A stretch of DNA of 60,786 nucleotides from Isosphaeraceae bacterium. GTDB taxonomy: Bacteria > Planctomycetota > Planctomycetia > Isosphaerales > Isosphaeraceae. Every line of letters begins with the position of its first letter. Position 1 is the stretch's first letter. Position numbers and translations under genes: made by a program. The stretch covers positions 1 through 60,786 of the forward strand of contig JANXSX010000142.1 of NCBI GenBank assembly GCA_025356475.1. The letters run 5' to 3'. This document shows positions 7,591 to 15,484 of the stretch, piece after piece. Below the pieces are notes generated by a model that had not been told where the DNA came from, did not search any database, and was given only the letters and a program-made list of their open reading frames with translations.

Positions 7591-10086
7591 TCAATCATCG
7601 TCGGCATCAACCTGGCCAGGCATCTCATCGGGCCGACCAGGATACTCCCTCGCACCTTTATGAATGCTGTACCAGTTAATCCGATTGAGCCAATAAGGGT
7701 CGGCGGCATCAATGTGACTCCAGTCGAGTTCCATGGTCTTCGCCAGCCAGTATCGGTCGGCTTCGGTCATTGCCTTACCCGCTGGGTTGCGCTCATTGAG
7801 CGGCACATTGTTCGTTGTCGCGACAAAGGGTGTGAGGTCGCTGGTGTCGCTGAAGCAGTCGACCATGGGATAGGACAAGGCATCGAACCGATTCATGGGG
7901 TCAAGGCCGAGCATCATTTCAATTGAGCGGATCATGTGGGTCGTCGTGTAGAATGTTGAATCGAGGTATCTGCGCTTGGTATAGGGGCTAATTGCTGAGA
8001 AGACGGTCCGGTGGCCGTCCACGTGATCGGGCCCCGACTGGGCATCATCTTCAATAACGAAGATACATGTCTCTTTCCACTGCGGGCTTTGGGAGACAGC
8101 CTCGACGATCCTGCCCAAGGCAAGATCGTTGTCGGCCATCATTGCGCGAGGGGTGGGGTAGGCGGGGTTGGTCCCCTCGCCGTGATCACATGGCAAGCTC
8201 ATGATCGTCAGATCGGGCAATGCGTCTTTACTGCTCAGCTCTTTATACTCTTTGATGAAGAGATCTGCCCTGTGTTGGTCAGACATGAAGAGCGGCCAGT
8301 ACTGATACTCAGGATGAATGTAAGGTTTTAGACCTTTAACGCTCGTCTGGGCCTTGAACGTAAACTTGTTGCCGCCGATTTTACGATCTTCCCAGACTTC
8401 GAACCAATCTTTGGGCATGGGCTCGATGATCGCGAGTTTATCGTCGCAGAATTCGCCATAGACCCGAATGGACTTCTTGTGCTTCGCCGCCGCGTCCCAG
8501 AGGGCTCCTCCCGCTGAAAGTGCCATGGGGTCTTCGCCATCGTCGGGATAAGTTCGTGAATATCCCACATAAAAGTGTTCAAGATAGTCGTTTGCCAAGC
8601 TTTGGGTCGACCACTGATGGCCATCTGCGCTATTGGTCCCGCTGACATATCCATTATCGAAGAGGCTGAACTCACGGGCGATCTTGCGGTGGTTGGGCAT
8701 CACAGACTCGCCCAGGCTACAGAGCGACTTGTCGCCATTGCCTTGGGGAAGATCGCCATACACCTCATCATAGGTGCGGTTCTCCTTGATGATATAAATC
8801 ACATGCTTAATCGCGCCCTGATAGACTTTGAGGGGTGGGACCTCGGACTTGAATTCCCAGCGATTGTTTCGCGCGACGATCTGGGTGGCAGCCTTGAGGT
8901 CGGACTTGAGGTCGATGACTGTGACCGTCCCTTGAAAATCGTGCGCGTTCCCAGCCTTTCCCACAACGGTCCGCGCCACCGAGCCGTTTCCTTTCGTATT
9001 GAGCACGAACGCGACTGTTCCGTCGCCATTCAGGCCCATCGCCGTAGGAAAGTAGCCGGCGGGGCGAAAACCTTTGACGACACCGGCGTCGAGATCCAAC
9101 TCGGCGATCGCGTTATCGCCACCATCGGCGACGTAAAGCGTCCGCCCTTTGATCGAAAGCGCGTTCGGCATTCCTCCCAGGAGACGAAGGTCGCCCCATC
9201 GCAGCGTGATTGTCCGTGACACCTTAAATTCGAGCAGGTCGATCTCACTGATCGAGTCGCTCATCGCATTCGCGACGTATGCCTTTGAGCCATCAATCAG
9301 GACTGCGGTTGGATGCAAACCAACGTCTACGTGATTGGTCTTACCAGTGGCTCGGTTGATGATACTCACAGTTCCAGATGCCGGGACGCCACGATCATCA
9401 ATGAGGATCGGAGTCGCAACACTGTTGGCCGAGTTCTCGCCTTCCAGAGGGGGCCGCCCTCCCCAGTTGCTGACCACAAGGGTCGACTCATCGGCAGATA
9501 GCCTGGGCTCGAAGGGAAGATTTTGAACTGGGAACTCGCGAACATACGTGCGGGTTTTCAGGTCGATCTCGCAGACGGAATTACGGTTGGCAGCAGCGAC
9601 AAAGAGCGTAGCCCCATCGCGGGTGATCGCCATCCCTCCGGCGACCGGATTCCCTTTCGCTCCTTCCGGAGCAATCTCGATCACTGGACCGGCAGCGAGT
9701 CTCCCATCGGCATATGCAAACTCTCGCACCTTGCCTTTGTCGGTGCTGGCATAAAGCTTCGCGCCGTTGGGGGACCAGACGAGGCCTCGGAAACCTGCGT
9801 TCGCCCCCAAGAGGACTGCGGTCCCGGGTAGGACATTCTGGGTGTCACCTAAGAAGACATTATCCTTATTGAGGACCGCATAAAATACTCCTGAAGGATG
9901 GACAGCCAACTCGATGGGCCGGCCCCGAAACGCGATCGAGTTCCCTTCAATTCGTTGGCCCGTTGAGACAATGAAACTGCCGTCGGGCTGCTTCCCCATC
10001 CAAAGGGTGACTACCCTCGCCATTCCAAGCGCGACGACCAACACAAGTGGCACAATGCCGAAGCCCATCAACTGGATTCGCTTCAT
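7591..10086 (-). CDS. YVTN beta-propeller / phosphoesterase family protein
   Basis: An 831-aa secreted two-domain protein. The N-terminus is a membrane anchor or signal peptide (MGFGIVPLVLVVALGMARVV). Residues 50-410 form a seven-bladed YVTN/NHL-type propeller with repeated Y/F-VAN.....I.ID units. From about 428 (HVIYIIKENRTYDEVYGD) a PF04185-type phosphoesterase begins, with NRTYDE, NGYVSGTNSADGHQWS, IEDDAQSGPDHVDGHR and other metal-site Asp/His clusters shared with acid phosphatases and phospholipase C. The substrate is likely an extracellular phosphoester. This fusion is common in planctomycetes and acidobacteria. The gene stands alone, with 189 nt of leader. Confidence 0.9.
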   Translation of the reverse strand: MKRIQLMGFGIVPLVLVVALGMARVVTLWMGKQPDGSFIVSTGQRIEGNSIAFRGRPIELAVHPSGVFYAVLNKDNVFLGDTQNVLPGTAVLLGANAGFRGLVWSPNGAKLYASTDKGKVREFAYADGRLAAGPVIEIAPEGAKGNPVAGGMAITRDGATLFVAAANRNSVCEIDLKTRTYVREFPVQNLPFEPRLSADESTLVVSNWGGRPPLEGENSANSVATPILIDDRGVPASGTVSIINRATGKTNHVDVGLHPTAVLIDGSKAYVANAMSDSISEIDLLEFKVSRTITLRWGDLRLLGGMPNALSIKGRTLYVADGGDNAIAELDLDAGVVKGFRPAGYFPTAMGLNGDGTVAFVLNTKGNGSVARTVVGKAGNAHDFQGTVTVIDLKSDLKAATQIVARNNRWEFKSEVPPLKVYQGAIKHVIYIIKENRTYDEVYGDLPQGNGDKSLCSLGESVMPNHRKIAREFSLFDNGYVSGTNSADGHQWSTQSLANDYLEHFYVGYSRTYPDDGEDPMALSAGGALWDAAAKHKKSIRVYGEFCDDKLAIIEPMPKDWFEVWEDRKIGGNKFTFKAQTSVKGLKPYIHPEYQYWPLFMSDQHRADLFIKEYKELSSKDALPDLTIMSLPCDHGEGTNPAYPTPRAMMADNDLALGRIVEAVSQSPQWKETCIFVIEDDAQSGPDHVDGHRTVFSAISPYTKRRYLDSTFYTTTHMIRSIEMMLGLDPMNRFDALSYPMVDCFSDTSDLTPFVATTNNVPLNERNPAGKAMTEADRYWLAKTMELDWSHIDAADPYWLNRINWYSIHKGAREYPGRPDEMPGQVDADDD

Positions 10087-10275
10087 CAGGTTTGTTCCCA
10101 GAGGTTCAGCAAGGGATCGACAAGCCTAACCGACCAAGGAGACGTTCGCCAATGAAGTTTTGATGCATCTCGATGGTCATTAACATCACAAGGGCCGAAC
10201 GCTACTATTGCGAGCTGCCTTGGCTTGCCCCCGAGAGGTCGAGTGCGACAACTGGATTTATAGACGAGGTGAGTC

Positions 10276-11310
10276 TCAGGGCGATATCGAGCAACGCGCG
10301 ATTCGCCCTTCGTCACCGACGGCCCACCCCACCCGAGGACTGGCAAAACCAACGGCGTGGAACCCTATATTTCCATGGGGCTTCCAACTCCGTCCTTCGT
10401 CATGGGAGATGTCGGATCCTGAAGGTCCGACGGCAATCAGAATCGTCGGATTCGAGTTGGGAACCACTACAACCGCCGAACGAAAACCGGCCGGTTGGGC
10501 CTTGTCGACAACCGTTGCCGACTTCCAACCATCGGTCGTCCAGGCAGAAACACCACCGATCAAGCTGGGTTGATCGTAGGCTCCCCCAACCGCGACCGAA
10601 CGGCTCGTGTCGAGAATCGCAAGCGAGAAAACTCCCATCGTGGGCTTGCCTGCCATGAGAGGCGTTGCGTGCGAAGTCCAGGTCTTCCCGCGATTATTCG
10701 ATCGGAAGATGCGGGCCGTTTCTGCTCCACCAGTGCCGAACCAGACGGTGGAGTCGCCTGACGTCACAAGACAGGTTCCACTCGCAGCGAACGCACCCTC
10801 GTTTTTGAGCGCAGTGGGCATTCCCTCACTCGGCATTTTGGTCCAGGTGATGCCGCCATCACTCGTCGATAGGATCAAGAAACGCCAATCGACCGGGTCA
10901 CCAAGCGCGATCCCATGCTGATCATCCCAGAACGCGATTGCGTCGAGAAACGCCTTAGGATCAGTCTCCTTGTAGGCGACGATCCAGGAGTCACCGCCAG
11001 TGACAGTCCGATAAATTCGTGACTTCTCGCCGGGTCCGATCGCCAGCATCACGGCCTTCTCGCTATCGAACGCATGAACATCGCGGAAATCGAGGTCCCC
11101 TGCCCCTTCAACTTGCTTTGCCACCCAGTTTTGGCCGTTGGTCGTGCGGACAAAAGTCCCTTGGGTGCCGCAGGCCCATCCGACTTTTTCGCTCACCACC
11201 GAGAGTCCCCGGAGCCGGGCGGTCGTACCGCTTGGCTGGAGGTCCCACTGGGCAGAAACCTCAGAGGCCAGAACGAGGCAGAGCCAGGTCGAAGTCATGA
11301 ATCTCAACAT
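10276..11310 (-). CDS. Exported Ycf48/BNR-repeat propeller protein
   Basis: A 344-aa exported protein. A signal peptide (STWLCLVLASEVSAQ) is followed by beta-propeller blades of the Ycf48/sialidase-like kind: LRGLSVVSEKVGWACGTQGTFVRTTNGQNW, a blade ending IYRTVTGGDSW, one ending ILSTSDGGITW, and a final HAVGFASPRVGWAVGDEGRI. The xxTxDGGxxW Asp-box repeats are clear. In plants Ycf48 helps build photosystem II, but bacterial relatives like this are generic secreted propellers and no photosynthesis role is implied. It ends 189 nt before the phosphoesterase gene. Confidence 0.85.
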   Translation of the reverse strand: MLRFMTSTWLCLVLASEVSAQWDLQPSGTTARLRGLSVVSEKVGWACGTQGTFVRTTNGQNWVAKQVEGAGDLDFRDVHAFDSEKAVMLAIGPGEKSRIYRTVTGGDSWIVAYKETDPKAFLDAIAFWDDQHGIALGDPVDWRFLILSTSDGGITWTKMPSEGMPTALKNEGAFAASGTCLVTSGDSTVWFGTGGAETARIFRSNNRGKTWTSHATPLMAGKPTMGVFSLAILDTSRSVAVGGAYDQPSLIGGVSAWTTDGWKSATVVDKAQPAGFRSAVVVVPNSNPTILIAVGPSGSDISHDEGRSWKPHGNIGFHAVGFASPRVGWAVGDEGRIARCSISP

Positions 11311-11352
11311 CGTCTTTGACTCAAAAAGTAGAAGTCCCTGTCGAATTTCAAC

Positions 11353-12063
11353 CTAACATTTCGCGGTCTTCCGCTTCTTTCCCAAGGAACCCCGATCCTC
11401 GACCTTCTTGATGTATTCCAGGGCGAGCGGCACTTTGCAGGCGGTTTCGCCCATATTCACCGAGACTTTTCCAACTGATGTCGCTACGCGTTTTGCGTCC
11501 TCAACCAACGGATGAACATAACATCCAACGGCGATCAGGAAGCCGTTCATCGTGTGGCGGACTCGATTGGGCTGCTGGTGAATGGTGTTCGCCACCCGAT
11601 CGAGCAAGGATTTCACTTCGGCGAGGTCGAGTTCTGCGTCTGGCTTGATGGAAACGAGACAGGAGAGTGTCGACCACCCTGAGGCGGCGATATTTTCGGT
11701 CTTCGAGTCGATCCATTCGAGGCCGATCTCTCGCCCGTAATTGCCTCCGGAGGCCACCCATGGAACGGTATACTCGCTGATCATATACCAGTAAGCATTT
11801 TTGGCCCAATGTCGAAGGTCCTTCTTGGTCATCTTGGCGTCATCGGCGATGAGGCCCGCAAGATACATGGCGTCGGAGATTCCAGTGTCATACAGGTCGA
11901 GCGCGAGCTGGTAGTCGGTCTTGACCCGTTTTTGAATCTTCTTGAGATCTTCGACCTTGACCCCAAAGAAAGGCTCTCGGGCACCATGCTTGATGAGGGT
12001 ATTCTTGGTGCTCTCACTCCCCATCGACCTCAGTTCCTCAACCACTTCCTCAGCGGTCATCAT
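11353..12063 (-). CDS. DNA alkylation repair protein (AlkD-like HEAT repeats)
   Basis: A 236-aa cytoplasmic, all-helical protein with no signal peptide. The opening (EEVVEELRSMGSESTKNTLIKHGAREPFFGVKVEDLKKIQKRV), the YLAGLIADDAKMTKKDL segment, and the later W-rich stretch with a conserved NYGREIGLEWI match the AlkC/AlkD-like DNA glycosylase family. This family removes alkylated purines using stacked HEAT-like repeats. The C-terminal KKRKTAK tail is basic. Two ATGs lie in tandem at the start, with GGGAAG upstream. It reads away from the propeller gene across a 366-nt shared spacer. Whether it still has glycosylase activity cannot be judged here. Confidence 0.85.
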   Translation of the reverse strand: MMTAEEVVEELRSMGSESTKNTLIKHGAREPFFGVKVEDLKKIQKRVKTDYQLALDLYDTGISDAMYLAGLIADDAKMTKKDLRHWAKNAYWYMISEYTVPWVASGGNYGREIGLEWIDSKTENIAASGWSTLSCLVSIKPDAELDLAEVKSLLDRVANTIHQQPNRVRHTMNGFLIAVGCYVHPLVEDAKRVATSVGKVSVNMGETACKVPLALEYIKKVEDRGSLGKKRKTAKC

Positions 12064-12345
12064 GCTTGTCTTCCCTATTCAAAAGACATTTGATTTTTGG
12101 TCAATGACATCATTTCAGTTCACGTCGGCAATTATGGATTTTATTATGGCTATCCCGAGCAAGCAGACAAGAGGATCATAGCGCGTCGGCTGATCCCTGT
12201 CCAGCGAGTCGAGTATCTCAAAACGGTGCTTGACGGTGTTGGTCACACGGAGATTGCGGGGGCTTTCTCACAGAATCGCCAGAACATCTGGATTCTTGGG
12301 CCATTGCCAATCCGTTTGTCGGCTCTTACCTGGGGATGAATTGTC

Positions 12346-12374
12346 TTGGCAACGGCGTGGCGGGCTCTGATAAT
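12346..12374 (+). promoter_or_regulatory. Sigma70-type promoter of the propeller gene
   Basis: TTGGCA (12346-12351), a 17-nt spacer, and GATAAT (12369-12374) preceded by a T. Each box has five of six consensus bases at optimal spacing. The expected transcript start is near 12381, about 50 nt before the ATG at 12430. It is the clearest promoter in the window. Confidence 0.65.
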
Positions 12375-12383
12375 GAGACCCGA

Positions 12384-12397
12384 CGGTCGTGCGACCG
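12384..12397. promoter_or_regulatory. Operator-like palindrome at the expected transcript start
   Basis: CGGTCG-tg-CGACCG is a perfect inverted repeat that begins a few nt past the predicted transcription start. It could be a repressor site, or a 5' hairpin that stabilises the mRNA. Confidence 0.35.
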
Positions 12398-12429
12398 CCC
12401 CGCACCTCACTTCTTCGAGGATAGGCACC

Positions 12430-13524
12430 ATGAGAACGCGTTCGATCGGAATGGCGACGCTCGTCGCCGCACTGGCCATCGGCAGCTTCGCCCAGGCGGA
12501 TGATCTGACGGCAAACCTCCAAAAAGGGACGCCTGAACTGAAGTCGGCGGGCATTTTGACGTTCGGCCCGGACGGACTCTTGTTCGTCGCGGACACACAA
12601 GGGGCTGCGATCTACGCGATCGCGACGGGCGACAAGACCCCTGCTCCTGCCCACAGCCACCTGAAAGTTGCCAAGATCGACGAGTCGATCGCAGCAGCGC
12701 TTGGCACCACGTCGAAGGCGATGAAGATCAACGACCTGGCGATTAACCCAGCCTCCGGTAACGCTTACCTTTCGGTTTCGCGAGGCACTGGGCCCGCCGC
12801 CGCCCCCGCGATCGTCAAGGTTGACGGGACCGGCAAAGTGGAGATCCTCACCTTGAAGGATGTCCCGTTCGCCAAGGCGTCCATTCCCAACCCTGCCAAT
12901 GGCGAAAACCCCCGCAGTGGCCGGGCAGAAGCCATCACCGACCTCGCCCTTGTGGGCAAGACGTTGTTTGTCGCCGGCCTATCGAACGAGGAATTCTCGT
13001 CTCGACTGCTCGCCATCCCGTTCCCGTTCGTTGAGAGTGGCGACGGAACCAGCCTGGAAATCTTCCACGGGGCACACGGCGGGTTCGAAACCAAGTCGCC
13101 GATCCGTACGTTCGCTCCCTACATGATCAAGGGCGAACCCTTCCTGATGGCTGCCTACACATGCACGCCTCTGGTCAAGATCCCCGTGGCGGACCTGAAG
13201 CCGGGTGCCAAGATTCGCGGTACCACAGTCGCTGAACTCGGCAACATGAACCGTCCGATCGACATGGTCGCCTACAGCAAAGATGGAAAGGACTTCCTGC
13301 TCCTTGCCAACAGCGCGCGCGGGGTCATGAAGATTCCCGCCGAAGGCTTGGACAAAGCTGCCGGCATCTCCACACCCGTGAAAACCAAGACCGAAGGCGT
13401 GCCTTACGAGACAATCAAAGAGCTGACCAACGTCGAACAGCTTGACGGTTTCGATAAACAGCATGCTGTCATATTGATTCGTCGCGATGGCAACTTGAAC
13501 CTCGAGACGATCGACCTCCCCTGA
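12430..13524 (+). CDS. Exported beta-propeller protein of unknown function
   Basis: A 364-aa protein with a clean signal peptide (MRTRSIGMATLVAALAIGSFAQA). The ATG at 12430 has GAGGATAGG just upstream. The mature part looks like an NHL/SMP-30-like propeller: GILTFGPDGLLFVADTQGAAIYAI, then INDLAINPASGNAYLSVSRG, AITDLALVGKTLFVAGLSNEEFSSRL, and later IDMVAYSKDGKDFLLLANSARGVMKI. No catalytic motif is recognised. The gene is a stand-alone unit with a strong promoter and a long terminator stem, which suggests high, independent expression. A structural or binding role in the periplasm is a guess. Confidence 0.85.
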   Translation: MRTRSIGMATLVAALAIGSFAQADDLTANLQKGTPELKSAGILTFGPDGLLFVADTQGAAIYAIATGDKTPAPAHSHLKVAKIDESIAAALGTTSKAMKINDLAINPASGNAYLSVSRGTGPAAAPAIVKVDGTGKVEILTLKDVPFAKASIPNPANGENPRSGRAEAITDLALVGKTLFVAGLSNEEFSSRLLAIPFPFVESGDGTSLEIFHGAHGGFETKSPIRTFAPYMIKGEPFLMAAYTCTPLVKIPVADLKPGAKIRGTTVAELGNMNRPIDMVAYSKDGKDFLLLANSARGVMKIPAEGLDKAAGISTPVKTKTEGVPYETIKELTNVEQLDGFDKQHAVILIRRDGNLNLETIDLP

Positions 13525-13531
13525 TCCGGCA

Positions 13532-13565
13532 AAGCCGCCCCTCGCCCACCTTGGAGGGGCGGCTT
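13532..13565 (+). terminator. Strong intrinsic-terminator-like hairpin
   Basis: A perfect 12-bp GC-rich stem (AAGCCGCCCCTC with GAGGGGCGGCTT) and a 10-nt loop start 8 nt after the propeller gene's stop. The tail is TGTCTG rather than a T-run, so it may work as a terminator or as a 3' end stabiliser. Confidence 0.7.
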
Positions 13566-13591
13566 GTCTGCGCCAAGTCCCTTGCGGAAGG

Positions 13592-14722
13592 ATGGTCACC
13601 GTGTCGAGGCTTCTCCAGATCGCGTTGGCTGCCGTACTCTTGACCAGCCCTTCTCAAGCAGGCGACGCGAAACTCCAGCTCGCGAAAGATCGGTCGGTCG
13701 AAGTTATCGGACTTGATTCTCACCAAATCAAGGTCCTCAAAGAGTCGGAAGGCGATTGGCCCAGGATCTTCGTCGTCCGCGTTGACCAGGCGGAATCGGC
13801 GAGCCGACCCTCCATTGTCGGTACCTATGAACTTCAAGCCGATCGACTGACGTTTCGACCTCGGTTCCCCTTCGAATCGGGTCTCCGTTATGAGGCCAGG
13901 CTGGAGAGTCGGGGCCTCTTAAACTTCGCAAGCACGGCCCCTACGCGGTTGGTGTTCGAGATCCCCTCGCCGCCGGAAGGTCCCCGGGCTCAGATTGAAC
14001 GTGTGGCCCCAACAGATGAAGTCCTTCCTGAGAATCTCCTTAAATTCTACCTTCACTTTTCTCAACCAATGGCACGCGGCGAAGTCTATGAACGTGTGCA
14101 TTTGCTGAATTCAAAACGAGAAGCAATTGTCGTCCCATTTCTCGAACTCGGCGAGGAACTCTGGAACCCCATCGGCACCCGGGTCACGATCCTGTTCGAT
14201 CCAGGTCGAATCAAGCAGGGACTCAAGCCTCGTGAGGAGTTGGGCCCCGTACTTGAGGCGGGGCATACCTATACTCTGGTCATTGACCAAGGTTGGCCCG
14301 ACGCCCAAGGACGTCCACTCCAGGCCGGTTATCAACGAATCTTCAAGACGAAGGCGGCCGACACAACCTCGCCGGACCCGAGATCGTGGCGTATCGTGCC
14401 GCCGAGCCGTGGGACTCGCGAACCACTCCAGATTGAGTTCAACGAGTCGCTCGATTCCGCGTTACTGGTGTGGACGATTTCGGTGAAGGACAACGCAGGT
14501 ACTTCTTTGTCTGGCCAGATCGATGTGGCTGTCGATGGTCGGTCGTGGAAGTTTACTCCTGAGATCGATTGGACCTCCGGCACCTACAGCCTCAACATCA
14601 AAACGATCCTCGAAGACCTGGCGGGCAACAGCATTGCGCGGACCTTTGAGGTCGATCAGCTCAGGACTGTGGAGCGACGCATCGAAGCCGAAGTGGTCGA
14701 GCGTCGCTTCATCATCAAATAA
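13592..14722 (+). CDS. Exported protein with bacterial Ig-like (Big_5/SbsA-type) domains
   Basis: A 376-aa protein with a signal peptide (LLQIALAAVLLTSPSQA). Two or three Ig-like units are visible: about 60-125 (YELQADRLTFRPRFPFESGLRYEARL), 135-255 (VLPENLLKFYLHFSQPMARGEVYERVHL ... LEAGHTYTLVID), and 275-355 (PLQIEFNESLDSALL ... WKFTPEIDWTSGTYSLNI). The phrases FSQPM and FNESLD at the start of units, and FTP...W..G.Y.L near their ends, are typical of SbsA Ig-like domains. The likely role is cell-surface or periplasmic scaffolding. It lies behind the propeller gene's terminator, so it may have its own promoter. Confidence 0.8.
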   Translation: MVTVSRLLQIALAAVLLTSPSQAGDAKLQLAKDRSVEVIGLDSHQIKVLKESEGDWPRIFVVRVDQAESASRPSIVGTYELQADRLTFRPRFPFESGLRYEARLESRGLLNFASTAPTRLVFEIPSPPEGPRAQIERVAPTDEVLPENLLKFYLHFSQPMARGEVYERVHLLNSKREAIVVPFLELGEELWNPIGTRVTILFDPGRIKQGLKPREELGPVLEAGHTYTLVIDQGWPDAQGRPLQAGYQRIFKTKAADTTSPDPRSWRIVPPSRGTREPLQIEFNESLDSALLVWTISVKDNAGTSLSGQIDVAVDGRSWKFTPEIDWTSGTYSLNIKTILEDLAGNSIARTFEVDQLRTVERRIEAEVVERRFIIK

Positions 14723-14755
14723 TGCTGATAGATTGGGTTGACGATCGGATAAGTC

Positions 14756-15457
14756 TCAGAACTGGGTGTTGTTTCCAAGTCCTGTCGTGCTAATCGAGCC
14801 CTTAAAGCTCACATAAGCGCGACCCGAGGTCGAGGCCCGAATCGGTCTCTTGAGGTTTCCAAAGCCGTAGGAAATCTCAAGGGTCCCCTGACCGACAGCA
14901 TTCGTGTAAATGCCGCCTGAGGAGCCGTTCACGGTCCAGGTGTAACTTGTGGGGGGCTTGCTCGGATCTTGTCCCGGACTCGATGAGAGGTCGAGGACCA
15001 ATACGTTTCCCGTATTTCCAGAATTCTTGTCGAACAGAGCAGCGCCGCCTGTAAACGGAGCGGTAGGATCACTGGGGTTGGTGATCACGACCGATATGTT
15101 CGAGTGCTTGAACTGATTCGACGTTCCAGCCCCACGGATCTGGGTCCGGAGCGACTGCAAATTAGTCTGGCCTGGCCCTGTGAAGAAGTTGCCAACGTAG
15201 TTCGCAGTAAACCCACGTCGTGCGGCTTCATGAGGGGTGGGAACGCCGAGCGTGTCGAGCGCAGAGACGTTTACGCTCGGGGTGATTGACGCCTTCTGGG
15301 TCACTGCCGCGATGTGATTGGCAAGATCCGCCTGGCGCGAGTACAGCATGACGGCAGTGGTCAGGAGTTCACGCGATTCCAGACATTCTACCGAGATTCG
15401 CCGTCGATGTTTCGATCCTGGAAGAGAATGGTGAGACATGGCCGAACAGGCTCCCAT
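14756..15457 (-). CDS. Secreted LExRxLL protein, paralogue of the gene at 21561
   Basis: A 233-aa protein without a recognised domain. The N-terminus has a basic stretch (KHRRR) followed by ECLESRELLTTA, the planctomycete-style LExRxLL segment seen at the start of many exported proteins of the phylum. The core (IRGAGTSNQFKHSNISVVITNPSDP...GGAALFDKN) aligns closely with the protein at 21561-22199. The Gly/Ser/Thr-rich C-terminus with alternating hydrophobics suggests beta structure. The start may be 15457 or ATG 15439 (GGGAG upstream). It faces the Ig-like gene across 33 nt. The function is unknown; a surface protein is likely. Confidence 0.75.
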   Translation of the reverse strand: MGACSAMSHHSLPGSKHRRRISVECLESRELLTTAVMLYSRQADLANHIAAVTQKASITPSVNVSALDTLGVPTPHEAARRGFTANYVGNFFTGPGQTNLQSLRTQIRGAGTSNQFKHSNISVVITNPSDPTAPFTGGAALFDKNSGNTGNVLVLDLSSSPGQDPSKPPTSYTWTVNGSSGGIYTNAVGQGTLEISYGFGNLKRPIRASTSGRAYVSFKGSISTTGLGNNTQF

Positions 15458-15484
15458 GCGGGTCGAGTTGCCACTGGAATGGAA

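Larger units (their letters stand above)
12064..12429. other. Gene-free divergent spacer
   Basis: This stretch separates the AlkD-like gene (minus) from the propeller gene (plus). Its right third holds a clear promoter and palindrome, listed separately. A plus-strand frame of 80 codons (12097-12339) is open but shows no recognisable domain and no strong ribosome-binding site, so I do not call it a gene. Confidence 0.6.

Noticed and set aside
8575-9219. 214-codon plus-strand frame inside the phosphoesterase gene
   Set aside because: It lies antisense to a coding region with clear propeller motifs, and the translated product matches nothing.
12097-12339. 80-codon plus-strand frame in the spacer before the propeller gene
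   Set aside because: There is no ribosome-binding site, no recognisable domain and no signal peptide. It ends just before the real promoter of the next gene.
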